Part shown: piece after piece, positions 7,755 to 16,305 of the stretch
Layout: each line of letters starts with the position of its first letter
Position numbering within the stretch: the first letter of the stretch is position 1
From: JAHBNG01 sp039028975
GTDB lineage: Bacteria > Chloroflexota > Anaerolineae > Caldilineales > Caldilineaceae
Assembly: GCA_039028975.1 (NCBI GenBank)
Contig: JBCCHB010000179.1
Location: 1 to 31,999 of the forward strand
Length of the DNA: 31,999 bases
Direction: 5' to 3'
Position numbers and translations under genes: made by a program
The notes under the pieces: generated by a model
Seen by the model: only the letters and a program-made list of their open reading frames with translations
Database searches by the model: none
Told to the model about the DNA's origin: nothing

Positions 7755-8549
7755 ATGCCCGATTTAGACGATCTATTTGAAGACATTTTTGATGGGTTCA
7801 AAAAGCAGTTTCGTAAAAGCAAAAAGAAAAATAAGAAACATAAAACGCAGGAGGTGACACAAGTTGCTGTCTCATTAGCGGATCGATTCCTAAACGGGGC
7901 TGAAAGACTCCGTAATGAACCATTGACGGACAATCAGCGTCCACGGATGCCGGCAGATCATACCGAGAGTATGTCTACAGTATATAGCCCAGATCTACGT
8001 AACTATCTCAATCAGGCCCAAGCATATCATCAAGGCATTACAACACTGGCGAGCAATGCGTCCTTTGATTTTAATCGTACCCGCTTGGAGGAGCTGACTC
8101 GTTTCATCGACCATTGGCAAAAGTCATTGGTTGCGCTAGTGCAGCGAGTTGACGATTTTCAGCAGAATATGCTGCTCCAGCAAGATATTGAGGCTGTACC
8201 AAAGGCCATTGCTCGCCTTGAAAATCAACTTGCCCAGGCCTCATCCATTCACATTCGGCAGGAGCTAGAACGCACTTTGGCTAACCGCCGACAGCAGCTT
8301 ACGGCACTGGAAAATCTGAGTGATACCATGCAATGGGCTGAACTCAAGATCGAAAACACGGTCTCTATGTTAGGTACCATCTACTCTCAAGCGCATATGA
8401 GCCAATCCAAGGGGCAAGTAGCCGATTATCGGCGTCTGCTGAATGATCTGGAAGAAGAAGCGCGATCATTAGAAGACTATGTTACAACGTTAGCAGAGGT
8501 TAAGCTAGGGAACTTAACAACCAATCCTGTTAGGCAGGCTGGCGCTTAG
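7755..8549 (+). CDS. Hypothetical coiled-coil protein
   Basis: The 264-residue product has no family I recognise. It starts with an acidic segment (DLDDLFEDIFDGF), then a very basic stretch (KKQFRKSKKKNKKHK, residues 16-30), a proline-rich linker, and from about 80 to 260 an almost wholly helical region with heptad-like Leu/Ile spacing, for example AIARLENQLAQ and LNDLEEEARSLEDYV. There is no signal peptide or membrane segment, so it is probably cytoplasmic. AAGGGAG at 7743-7749 supports the ATG. Its stop is two bases before the GTG of the KefB-like gene, implying cotranslation with an antiporter; a role as a soluble accessory protein of that antiporter is a guess from position only. Confidence 0.8.
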   Translation: MPDLDDLFEDIFDGFKKQFRKSKKKNKKHKTQEVTQVAVSLADRFLNGAERLRNEPLTDNQRPRMPADHTESMSTVYSPDLRNYLNQAQAYHQGITTLASNASFDFNRTRLEELTRFIDHWQKSLVALVQRVDDFQQNMLLQQDIEAVPKAIARLENQLAQASSIHIRQELERTLANRRQQLTALENLSDTMQWAELKIENTVSMLGTIYSQAHMSQSKGQVADYRRLLNDLEEEARSLEDYVTTLAEVKLGNLTTNPVRQAGA

Positions 8550-8551
8550 TA

Positions 8552-9454
8552 GTGGAAGTACTCTAGTTGGCAACAGTGTATGGGGCTGGGGTTTGTGCAA
8601 AAGCGTTACGTCTTCCGGTTTTGGTAGGCTTTTTGGCTGTGGGTCTAGTGCTGGCTGGGTTTGGCATCACCGCAACGGATACGCTGATTACTATCGGCGA
8701 CTTTGGCGTGATCTTCCTTCTCTTCACTGTGGGGCTACATAGCCGCGTGAAGAACATATTGCAGCCTGATGGGGGTGGGGTGATTCACTTGGGCGTCAGC
8801 ATTGCGCTCTATACAGGCGTTCTCTTCGCTCTGAGTGTTGCGTCTTCAGCAGGCAACAGCTTGATTCCAGAGCCTCTAGTCGTTGTATTGGGGTTGCTTG
8901 CTGCGATCTTCTATGCACTCAATACACCACTCAGCAATGCCGCCAATGACCTGTGGACACGTTATGAAAGGTGGCTTGGTCGCTTTGAACGCCAACAGAT
9001 CGAGCATCCAGATGAGCAACTCCACACGCTAGGGGGTACTGATATTCTCATTGTTGGTATGGGGAGCGTTGGCACAGCAGCCTATGACTACTTAATTGAG
9101 CATGGTAATCGGCCATAAGGGCTAGATAACGATTCTGCTCAGATTGAACGCAATTTGGGTGAAGGTCGCCGCGTGATATTTGGCGATGAGCAAGATCCAG
9201 AACTATGGCAGGAGTTAGAGATCAGGAAGTTGTATGCTGTCTTGTTAGCAACGCCAGATCATAGTGGCAGTGTACTTGCGACGCGGCTACTACGTGAACT
9301 TGGCTTCGATGGACCCATCAACGCTCTGATTCGCCATGAAGAAGAGGGGCAGCAGCTCGTTAATGCAGGCGTTACAACCATCAGTTTGTCTATGGCTCAG
9401 GCAGGAACAGAGTTGGCCAACGCATCAATACGGGCTAACCTTAATCATGAGTGA
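8552..9454 (+). pseudogene. CPA2/KefB-type cation:proton antiporter with RCK domain, decayed
   Basis: One continuous frame from GTG 8552 to the stop at 9454 is broken by TAG at 8564 (codon 5) and TAA at 9116 (codon 189). Around the TAA, the Rossmann domain reads across it: DILIVGMGSVGTAAYDYLIEHGN, then RP-stop-GLDNDSAQIERNL and RRVIFGDEQDPELW, which is typical TrkA-N/RCK sequence. The membrane part has the first helices (ALRLPVLVGFLAVGL, FGVIFLLFTVGL) and then passes directly to what looks like the last helix (VVVLGLLAAIFYALNTPLSNAAND), so about 250 residues of the normal transporter domain appear to be deleted. I infer a dead potassium/proton antiporter. The 3' end overlaps the convergent oxidoreductase gene by ten bases. 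Confidence 0.8.
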
Positions 9455-10275
9455 GCACCCCTTGGTGGCCCACTCCGCATCTTCTCCCACCACTTTTCAC
9501 TAGAGGTTACACCCCACATGGATTCAATCCACCAGGTAGCACCAACATCTACCCACAATTGGATTGTGTCCTGGCTTTGGGCCGTGCTTTGGCCATAAGT
9601 CATGCCTTCAATGACGATATCGTAACTCGACATATTCGTATCGCGTTCGATGAGCCATGACCTCATTTCACTCACCTCATCAGGTGTGGCAGGGCGTCCT
9701 CGTTGCCCTTTCTCCTTTATACAGGGAACTAGACCCGTACAGCGGAGCGCCCGACCCATCGATTTGGGACGTGGCCAAGCTCCCACTACCCAGAGCGGTG
9801 GATGGGGTTGCTGGAGCGGTTGGCAGATCCAGTTATTGCGGCTTTTCAGGTCAATTTGGTAATGCTTGCCCTTATGTTCAAAAGCCTCCTGCCGCCAAAG
9901 CTTGGTCATGATATCTATCCCTTCATCAACCAGTTCGGCCCGGGTACGCAAGTCAGTCTCCTCGCCAAATTCGGCAAAACCAATATCTGGAGCGCCCATA
10001 CCGACAGTAAGGATTGTTCGACCATTGGATAGATTGTCTAGGGTAGCAACTTCCATAGCCAATTTCCAGGGCCGCATAGTGGACAAAGGCGTTAACATGG
10101 TTCCCAAGCGGATTCGCTCTGTATGGACGGCCGCAACCGTCAGACAGAGCATCGTGTCAGTACCCCACATAGCGTGGGCGGCAAAGATGCCGTCCCAGCC
10201 AGCTTCTTCTGCTTCCTTAGAGAATTGGGCCATGTCGAACATGGCTGATGGGGGCATAACAAAACCAAATTTCAT
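9445..10275 (-). CDS. Luciferase-like (LLM class) flavin- or F420-dependent oxidoreductase
   Basis: The 276-residue protein has the bacterial luciferase TIM-barrel fold: MKFGFVMP at the N-terminus, EAEEAGWDGIFAAHAMWG at 22-39, RIRLGTMLTPLSTMRPWKLA, LDNLSNGRTILTVGMG and a closing TWWIESMWG. Such enzymes use reduced FMN or F420 to oxidise small organic molecules; the cofactor and substrate cannot be read here. The start was moved to the ATG at 10275 because MKFG is the normal family start and GAAGGGAAAA precedes it; the upstream 15 codons are non-conserved. It is related to the oxidoreductase at 11946-12821 and lies downstream of the amidase, separated by an 85-bp repeat. Confidence 0.9.
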   Translation of the reverse strand: MKFGFVMPPSAMFDMAQFSKEAEEAGWDGIFAAHAMWGTDTMLCLTVAAVHTERIRLGTMLTPLSTMRPWKLAMEVATLDNLSNGRTILTVGMGAPDIGFAEFGEETDLRTRAELVDEGIDIMTKLWRQEAFEHKGKHYQIDLKSRNNWICQPLQQPHPPLWVVGAWPRPKSMGRALRCTGLVPCIKEKGQRGRPATPDEVSEMRSWLIERDTNMSSYDIVIEGMTYGQSTAQSQDTIQLWVDVGATWWIESMWGVTSSEKWWEKMRSGPPRGAHS

Positions 10276-10336
10276 GGATTTTCCCTTCACTATGTTTATT
10301 ATACATGAATCATTAGACATCCTTGGTCATATTTTC

Positions 10337-10421
10337 TATACTCAGCTCCGTTTGAAAACAGGTGTTTGGTCTCTCTGGTAGAGCTTGGGAAAACACCTGT
10401 TTTCAAAACGACCGCAGTATA
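10337..10421. repeat. 85-bp palindromic repeat, copy 2 (best-formed hairpin)
   Basis: TATACT...AGTATA encloses a perfect 17-bp inverted repeat: TTTGAAAACAGGTGTTT pairs with AAACACCTGTTTTCAAA around a central spacer. It lies between the amidase stop and the start of the oxidoreductase, so a minus-strand transcript would carry the stem in the gap and could slow processing or reduce downstream expression. It matches the copy at 3885-3969 with about nine changes. Confidence 0.9.
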
Positions 10422-10429
10422 ACTCTACC

Positions 10430-11872
10430 TTAGAATCCAGCCGGTTTATGAAACCCACCAAACTCTTGCTCAACCAGTCCCGCAAAGTGAATAGGTGTGT
10501 AATCTTCTAGGTAAGGGCCGATGGCTTGCAAACCGATTGGCAAACCCAATTGCGTCTGCCCAACCGGAAATGCTGTAGCAGGCTGGCCGCTCACATTGGA
10601 GAGCACGGCATAAATATCTTGATACCAATAGGGGACAGTCTGATCATCAATGACCAACGTACGCGTATCAAGCGGAGAAATGGGGCGAATCTCCTGGTGG
10701 GGAAAGGCGTTAACCACGTTTGCAGGGGTGATCAGCACATCCCACGAGTGGAAGAACGCTCGATATGCCTGACGAACCATCTCCCGTTGGTAGAGCAGGC
10801 CAAAGTAGCTATCCGCGCTACCCTCTTTGCCTCGTACATAAGCATCTGAGAATGGATAGCTACTTTCGGCTATTTGTTCGAGTTCTCCTTTTTCGGGTGG
10901 CCCCGTGAGTGCAGCCATAAGCGAAACGGCTAAGCTGTGATGATCACACAGATCATCAAAACCCTCTGGTTGGACCGTCTTTACAGTTGCACCTAAACGT
11001 CGCAACGCTTCTCCTAACTCCGTTTGGGCTTGGACGATCTCATGATCGACAGGGAGCCAATCCACAGGCGGCATCATCGCAACACGGAAATCTTGCAAAC
11101 GCTGGTGGCGCGCCGGTGGCAATTCCAATCGCCACGCAACATCCTCACCGATCTCAGGCCCAGCCACGACATCGAATGCCAGCCGCAGATCCTCAGCACT
11201 GCGCGCCATAGGTCCCATTACAGGCATAACAGTACCTGGCAGCGGTACATTCTTGCCTGGGAAGTGTCCTATGGTTGAGAGGGCACTTTCGCTAGGTCGA
11301 TGCCCATAGACGCCGCAGAAAGCTGCGGGTACGCGAATCGAGCCAGCAAAGTCACCACCAAACTCAAGGGGCGTCATTCCTGAGGCTAATGCGGCCGCCG
11401 AACCACCACTCGAACCACCCGGTGTACGGGTTTGATCCCAAGGGTTATTTGCAACGCCAAAGAGTTCATTACCCGATTGGCAGTCAGCAGCCCACGGTGG
11501 CACATTGGTCTTGCCCATAAAGACGATACCTGCAGCCCTGGCTTTGGCTATGATCGGCGCATCCCGTTCTGGAACCCGATCTGGTACAACACCGCCAGTA
11601 CATTTCATGCCTGCAACGTCAATGCAGTCTTTCACTGTCACAGGCAACCCCAGCAACGGCTTAGCTTCACCTCTAGCGCGGGCTTGGTCCGCATCGAATG
11701 CGGCCTTACGAGCCATCTCGGCTTCTAAGGTGACCACAGCATTGAGCTGTGGGTTGTACCGTTCAATCTGTTGTAGATGCAGTTCAATCAACTCAACCGC
11801 CGAGATCTTCTTCCCTCGAAGGGCATATAACATTTCAGTTGCGCTTGCAAAGGTGCTAGGTTCAACATGCAT
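10430..11872 (-). CDS. Amidase (amidase signature family)
   Basis: The 480-residue protein has the Ser-cisSer-Lys triad: Lys81 in GLPVTVKDC, the cis Ser154 in TPGGSSGGSAA and the nucleophile Ser178 in GDFAGSIRVPA, where most homologues have GGSIR. The family hydrolyses amide bonds of varied small molecules to carboxylate and ammonia. No signal peptide is present, so it acts in the cytoplasm. The ATG at 11872 (MHVEPSTF) has GAGGAT at suitable spacing; two in-frame ATGs at 11890-11893 would add seven residues. It lies between two luciferase-like oxidoreductases in the same orientation, suggesting one catabolic route, for example oxidation then deamidation of a nitrogen-containing substrate (inference). 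Confidence 0.92.
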   Translation of the reverse strand: MHVEPSTFASATEMLYALRGKKISAVELIELHLQQIERYNPQLNAVVTLEAEMARKAAFDADQARARGEAKPLLGLPVTVKDCIDVAGMKCTGGVVPDRVPERDAPIIAKARAAGIVFMGKTNVPPWAADCQSGNELFGVANNPWDQTRTPGGSSGGSAAALASGMTPLEFGGDFAGSIRVPAAFCGVYGHRPSESALSTIGHFPGKNVPLPGTVMPVMGPMARSAEDLRLAFDVVAGPEIGEDVAWRLELPPARHQRLQDFRVAMMPPVDWLPVDHEIVQAQTELGEALRRLGATVKTVQPEGFDDLCDHHSLAVSLMAALTGPPEKGELEQIAESSYPFSDAYVRGKEGSADSYFGLLYQREMVRQAYRAFFHSWDVLITPANVVNAFPHQEIRPISPLDTRTLVIDDQTVPYWYQDIYAVLSNVSGQPATAFPVGQTQLGLPIGLQAIGPYLEDYTPIHFAGLVEQEFGGFHKPAGF

Positions 11873-11945
11873 AATGGTATCCTCATCCATCATCAGCTAT
11901 CGACTTTGACGCCCGTTAGGTGGAACCCTGCTTCTTAGGCTAGCT

Positions 11946-12821
11946 CTACGAAACGCTAATTCTTGGTGGCCCTTGTCGAATGCGTTCGTATCCTCGTTCA
12001 ACAATATCAGGTGTCCAGGGCTGGTCCCACTCCAAACCAAAATCGTAAGGCGATGCAGACTCCAGCCACCAGGTAACGCCAGCGTCTGCAAAGGGCTGGA
12101 TAATTTCAGCGGCCTGTTCTGGATCGTTGGCAGGTATTATGCCGCCACCAATCGCTTCGAATGGCTCCGAACTGGTGCGATGTTGGTGAATATAGGCCAG
12201 AATCTCTCGCCATGCATCAGGCGTCAAAGGACCGTCATGCTTCTGTGGTACCACACCATCCCATCGGGCCGCGCGGCGAAACGGTCTTCTGTTGGGCCAA
12301 CCACCAGCCACCCAAATCGGGATCTTCTTTTGGACAGGCGTCGGCAGGAAACGCATCTCTTCTAGCTGGTAGTGGTTTCCCTGAAAACTGAACGGCTCAC
12401 CGCTACACAAGCCGACCAGGATTTGTAAGCCCTCATCCAACATTTCGGCTTGCACCTTCTGATCGACCGTCTCGCCAAAAAAGCCATATTCCCACCTAGC
12501 TGGTGCTCCCAATCCAACGCCCATGATTAGTCGTCCGTTACTCAGACGATCAACCGAAACCATTTCACGGGCCAGCTTCCAAGGGCGTCGGCGTGGCAGG
12601 GGCGTCACGAGTGGCCCTATCTTGATTTGCTCTGTTTTCATCGCAATAGCAGTCAGCGCCACCCACGGATCGACCATGGGATGCCAGAGATCGTCGAAGA
12701 GGATATGGTCCCAGATAAAGAAACCATCCCAGCCAGCCGTTTCAGCTTCTTGAGCCATATCAGCCAGAACGGCCGCATCGCAAAAATGTTCAAAGTTGGG
12801 GATACTAACGCCAAATTTCAT
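11946..12821 (-). CDS. Luciferase-like (LLM class) flavin- or F420-dependent oxidoreductase
   Basis: This 291-residue TIM-barrel protein begins MKFGVSIPNFEHF and shows AETAGWDGFFIWDHI at 27-41, the region QIKIGPLVTPLPRRRPWKLA, VDRLSNGRLIMGVGLG and IPIWVAGGWPNRRPFRRAAR. The overall pattern matches the F420/FMN-dependent LLM class and resembles the protein at 9445-10275, so the pair may have arisen by duplication and then diverged. It begins 18 bases after the stop of the PPOX-like gene and precedes the amidase by 73 bases. The ribosome binding site is weak (GAGAGA). The substrate is unknown. Confidence 0.92.
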   Translation of the reverse strand: MKFGVSIPNFEHFCDAAVLADMAQEAETAGWDGFFIWDHILFDDLWHPMVDPWVALTAIAMKTEQIKIGPLVTPLPRRRPWKLAREMVSVDRLSNGRLIMGVGLGAPARWEYGFFGETVDQKVQAEMLDEGLQILVGLCSGEPFSFQGNHYQLEEMRFLPTPVQKKIPIWVAGGWPNRRPFRRAARWDGVVPQKHDGPLTPDAWREILAYIHQHRTSSEPFEAIGGGIIPANDPEQAAEIIQPFADAGVTWWLESASPYDFGLEWDQPWTPDIVERGYERIRQGPPRISVS

Positions 12822-12839
12822 GGTTGGTTCTCTCTTTCT

Positions 12840-13289
12840 CTATTTTTGCCAATCAGTACGAGTCGCAACCACGCCATACTCCCAGCACATGATACGGGTC
12901 ACTTTTACTTGATAAAGGTTATCTGATTCGGATAGGGTTGCCTGAGCACCGCTATGGGGATCAACATATTTGCTCATATACATCTCGTTGACCTGCTCCC
13001 ATAACTGTTTATCATTGACGACTTCTGCTATGCCTTCCAATATAATGACATCATCTCCATCTCCTGCATGCACCACGATGGCGGACTGCTCAGAGAGGTT
13101 TTTCGCCTTCTGACTTTCTTTGGGGGTAGTAAAATAGACGCACTTTCCATCCCAAATATACCAAACAGGCACTGAATGAGGTCGTCCATCGGGTCGCGTG
13201 GTGCTCACCCAGATAGACCGAAAACCTTGTAACCAGATATCGACTTTATTCCAGGGGATAAAGCCACTAACTTTTGTAAAATGAGACAC
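12840..13289 (-). CDS. Pyridoxamine 5'-phosphate oxidase-fold (PPOX, split barrel) protein
   Basis: The 149-residue protein has the split-barrel flavin or F420 binding pattern: WLQGFRSIWVSTTRPDGRPHSVPVWY near 19-44, then GKCVYFTTPKESQKAKNL and AIVVHAGDGDDVIILEGIAE. Small proteins of this class bind FMN, F420 or haem and reduce a range of substrates. It starts at a GTG with TAGGAGA seven bases upstream. Being just ahead of two luciferase-like enzymes, which often use F420, it may share that cofactor; no F420 biosynthesis gene is in the window. The 249 bp upstream contain no gene and probably its promoter. Confidence 0.85.
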   Translation of the reverse strand: MSHFTKVSGFIPWNKVDIWLQGFRSIWVSTTRPDGRPHSVPVWYIWDGKCVYFTTPKESQKAKNLSEQSAIVVHAGDGDDVIILEGIAEVVNDKQLWEQVNEMYMSKYVDPHSGAQATLSESDNLYQVKVTRIMCWEYGVVATRTDWQK

Positions 13290-13538
13290 GATTTCGTCTC
13301 CTATTCTGTTTCATTTACTTATCTTCTGATTTTATTATGCCTGGCAGTCGCACAAGTGGCAAACGATGCCACAGAAACGGACATCCCTCGTCATATTTGC
13401 AAATTCATTGTTACTCTTACCCAACTTTCGTTTGAACATGGAATCTCCTACTCACGCTATACTTATTGCAGACCTATCGCTTGCTGGGCTATGACAGACT
13501 ACGGTGTCTGGAATCTGCCAGCGTTCATCTGTTATACA

Positions 13539-14501
13539 TCATTCTGTGTGACTTTGAAGTGTGCGCTGCTGAAATTCCTCTTCCAGGTTTGCAATTTCAT
13601 GCAATGCCGTAGAGAGACCTTCGTAATCTTGCTGGCCAAATGCCAGAAATGCTCTGCCAAAGCAACGCCCCTGGTTATCTTTAATCTGCGCGCGTTCCAA
13701 ATCATAAGGCATGTAAAACTGCGCGAAATCAGCACAGCGACGTGCGCCAAGCGGCAGGGTAAAGCCGCCGAACTGACCACGATAGTACTCAGGAATACCA
13801 GTACGAACTTGTTCTGCCAAGAGCCGAATCATGTCACAGCCAAAGTTGGGGTTATCCTGTTCATCTTGCCTACGCAACAACTGATAGATATATTGATCGG
13901 TTAATCTAAACACTTCTGCAGCCGTCGGTTTTCGTATTCGCCGTACATTCCACCACATCGAGTAGGGGCCTTGGGGATACACATCAGGTCTATACTCGAT
14001 TGACGCGCCACGCCAGGCCCTGATGAAGTGTTCTAATGAGAGCGAAACATAAGCGAAACCCGATGGATCGTGCAGATGCACTCTATCATCTTCCAAGGCA
14101 TAGATGACAACAAAATGATCGGCCCCAACGAGGCGCTCATGATTGGTTATGTAACTGAGTTGGCTCATATCAAGCGGCCCGACCAACACAGGACCGGAGG
14201 CAATCGCTTCACGAAGCTCATTCAGGGAATGGATGTCATTTGGGGAATCGTTGGGTGAGCAATAGGCGCGACTAAACTCATACCCCAAGTTTTTTAGGGC
14301 GACTGATATGCCTTCATCTGGCAATCCAATGCTGAAGAATGGTACGGGGCCTTTCGGCGTCTCCACGCTTACTGCGCTGATACCCACTGCCGTCAAGCAC
14401 TCTAGATAACCGGGGGCATAATCGTCATGAACCGTCGACAGCAACATGGCAAGCGAATTCGCATAGCAATACGCACCATTCCCAACAAAATGAACGGTCA
14501 T
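13539..14501 (-). CDS. BtrH-like / C39-like papain-fold protein
   Basis: The 320-residue protein opens with a catalytic-type cysteine in GNGAYCYANSLAML (Cys12), has ADHFVVIYALEDD with His129, and HDPSG with Asp145. This Cys-His-Asp order and the early Cys match the BtrH N-terminal/C39-like papain fold, known in butirosin biosynthesis as an acyltransferase and elsewhere as a peptidase. The C-terminal 140 residues are helical (PTAAEVFRLTDQYIYQLLRR; EIANLEEEFQQR) and unrecognised. The ATG at 14501 was chosen because GGGAGG lies six bases upstream; an in-frame TTG is two codons earlier. Its start is 15 bases from the dioxygenase stop, so both belong to one transcript. The substrate is unknown. 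Confidence 0.72.
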   Translation of the reverse strand: MTVHFVGNGAYCYANSLAMLLSTVHDDYAPGYLECLTAVGISAVSVETPKGPVPFFSIGLPDEGISVALKNLGYEFSRAYCSPNDSPNDIHSLNELREAIASGPVLVGPLDMSQLSYITNHERLVGADHFVVIYALEDDRVHLHDPSGFAYVSLSLEHFIRAWRGASIEYRPDVYPQGPYSMWWNVRRIRKPTAAEVFRLTDQYIYQLLRRQDEQDNPNFGCDMIRLLAEQVRTGIPEYYRGQFGGFTLPLGARRCADFAQFYMPYDLERAQIKDNQGRCFGRAFLAFGQQDYEGLSTALHEIANLEEEFQQRTLQSHTE

Positions 14502-14516
14502 TTTCAACCTCCCATC

Positions 14517-15356
14517 TCAACTTCCTATCGTATAAGCCGCACTCAGTAAGCCAAAGTAGGTTGGCGCTTCGTACGCTAGAATTTCACTCTGGTACTCTAA
14601 TTCCTTAATGGCACCATAAAGAGTTAACAACGGTTCAACAGCTTCACTCTTCGCCTTGTCGACCCAGACCGGATCAAATTCCAGGAGTGCCTCTAATTTA
14701 TCGGAACGTACAGCATCAAGTACTGCTTCATCACATTCTGCCGCGGCTGGATCAAAGCCCCAAGGTCCATCTTGGTGAAGTGTGTGGGCCAAATCCGCGC
14801 TGGCAATGATCCCAACCCGCCGTCCCAGCTTTGACGCTGCATGAGCGATTGATTGTCCCAGATTAACACAGTGCTTGCGCGAAATAGATGGTTGTACGCT
14901 TGCCACGACAACCTGAGGCTGGGAGGCAAACATTGCCCCCATAAGCCAGAGCGGAACCAGCACTCCATAGTCCAGTTCTAACATTATCCAGTCAAACCCC
15001 GTATTGATACGGATAACAGGGGTATTGATTGCGCTGGCGTTATCGGCAATCGCTTGATTGAGCTCGCGATCCACCGTACACTCTAAAGCAAAGCTGTGGT
15101 TGGCCCCGCCCATAAACTGAATTCGACCCGTTTCACCTCGAACAATCGGAGAATCGAGCAGCGGAATCATGCCGTCTGCCGATAGACCGTGGGGCGTAAT
15201 AATAACAATCGTCTCAGGCTGGAATTCTTGCATCCGTCGGCCTAATTCTTCCAAGGCCGCAACGCTTTTGGTCGTTGTTGGGCTAGCTGGACCCGAGATG
15301 AGGGGGGATACCAGCCAGCCGTGAGGCGCAATGCAGGCAAAGGCAATTTGGTTCAT
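14517..15356 (-). CDS. LigB/MEMO-type class III extradiol dioxygenase-like protein
   Basis: The 279-residue protein shows the LigB superfamily pattern: CIAPHGWLV with His12, VIITPHGLSADG with His55, ELDYGVLVPLWLMG at 127-140, ASADLAHTL with His191 and an acidic helix KSEAVEPLLTLYGAI near 236-250 (Glu238 or Glu241 as the metal ligand). Family members use Fe(II) to open catecholic rings; MEMO-like relatives do not. The D-H-G-x-x-V-P-L motif has Tyr130 in place of His, so the reaction may differ. Its ATG overlaps the stop of the transglutaminase-like gene (ATGA), giving coupled translation, and the BtrH-like gene follows. Confidence 0.8.
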   Translation of the reverse strand: MNQIAFACIAPHGWLVSPLISGPASPTTTKSVAALEELGRRMQEFQPETIVIITPHGLSADGMIPLLDSPIVRGETGRIQFMGGANHSFALECTVDRELNQAIADNASAINTPVIRINTGFDWIMLELDYGVLVPLWLMGAMFASQPQVVVASVQPSISRKHCVNLGQSIAHAASKLGRRVGIIASADLAHTLHQDGPWGFDPAAAECDEAVLDAVRSDKLEALLEFDPVWVDKAKSEAVEPLLTLYGAIKELEYQSEILAYEAPTYFGLLSAAYTIGS

Positions 15357-16261
15357 GAAATGAAATTCCTTTTTGGCTCACATATCGATAGCAACCCCAT
15401 CTCGCTCATTTTTGTTTGCGCCTGTTGATAATCAGGCATCGCTGCGTATAGGGATTGCAATGACCCGAAGTTTTTGTCAACATCCAGCGTTAGTTCAGCA
15501 ATCTGATCAACAAGTTTGATATCTTCATCGGACAATTCACCTTCTGGCTTGGTTAGCAGATAATGGCTCCAGTCGTCCCACCCCAACAGTTCGATCTTGT
15601 TTAGTCTCTCTAGTTCCTGGATGACGCAATATCGAATGGCGGGAAATCCAGCGTCATCTGGTGCATCGGCAAAATCAAATGGGTTCGCTTTTTCTGCTCG
15701 GCAGCGTAGCCAAACAGCACCGGCAAGATAGAACTCCCGATCAAAGGTCATATCCAGCGGATCAAATGTCATCGCATCATTCGACTGTCGAGTAATTTCA
15801 TCGATTTGAGGATCGATCAAAACCCATCGAGCTTGTGTTCTATCCCAATACTCAGCAATCCGGTGATCATAATTCAATGGTCCAGATAAATAAGGCGCAA
15901 AGCCAATGCGAATTCGAGCCGGAAGACCTTGGTGCCGAGCCATTGATACGAATAGCAGCGCAAAGTCCCGGCAGGTACCGATGACTCGCTCCTCTGGTTT
16001 ACGTGGTGTGGTCAACGGCACCGGATTGATCTTAAGAAGCCTGGTGAGCCGATCCGATATGGTGCGTAGGTTTATCTCTTGAAGCTACTCCTTAGTCGGT
16101 TGCAGGTTATGCAGGGCGGTTGCATGGTCATGAATCATCAGGCCGTGGATAACATGGGTGATGCCCTGAATGTCAGTTGGCAGGTCGCTGTATAAGTCTA
16201 TATATTGAGCAGGTGTGCTTGTTGCACTTTGAGCTGTATAGAATGAGAGATGATTGTTCAT
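15353..16261 (-). pseudogene. Transglutaminase-like cysteine protein with in-frame TAG
   Basis: One frame runs from ATG 16261 to the stop at 15353 but has TAG at 16085-16087 (codon 59). The first part (STPAQYIDLYSDLPTDIQG, VIHGLMIHDHA) and the part after the stop (LQEINLRTISDRLTRLL, then GTCRDFALLFVSMARHQG) join without any gap, as in intact transglutaminase-superfamily proteins of about 300 residues. Cys97 (GTCRDF), His133 (YDHRIAEYWD) and Asp150 (WVLIDPQID) form the triad and are intact. A new start after the TAG would omit the N-terminal segment but keep the catalytic core. Whether the stop is real decay or a base error cannot be told here. It heads the trio with the dioxygenase and BtrH-like genes. 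Confidence 0.8.
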
Positions 16262-16305
16262 TTGGTTGTCCAAGTTGAGGGAATATGAATCTGTTCTCGC
16301 GATTC

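Noticed and set aside
13281..13904. 207-codon + strand ORF
   Set aside because: It is antisense to the BtrH-like gene over much of its length, has no family resemblance and contains cysteine-rich, low-quality sequence.
8552..16095. Reassignment of TAG (stop codon recoding)
   Set aside because: TAG is the normal terminator of several intact genes here (mrpB, mrpC, mrpE, dgkA), and one of the interrupted genes has TAA.
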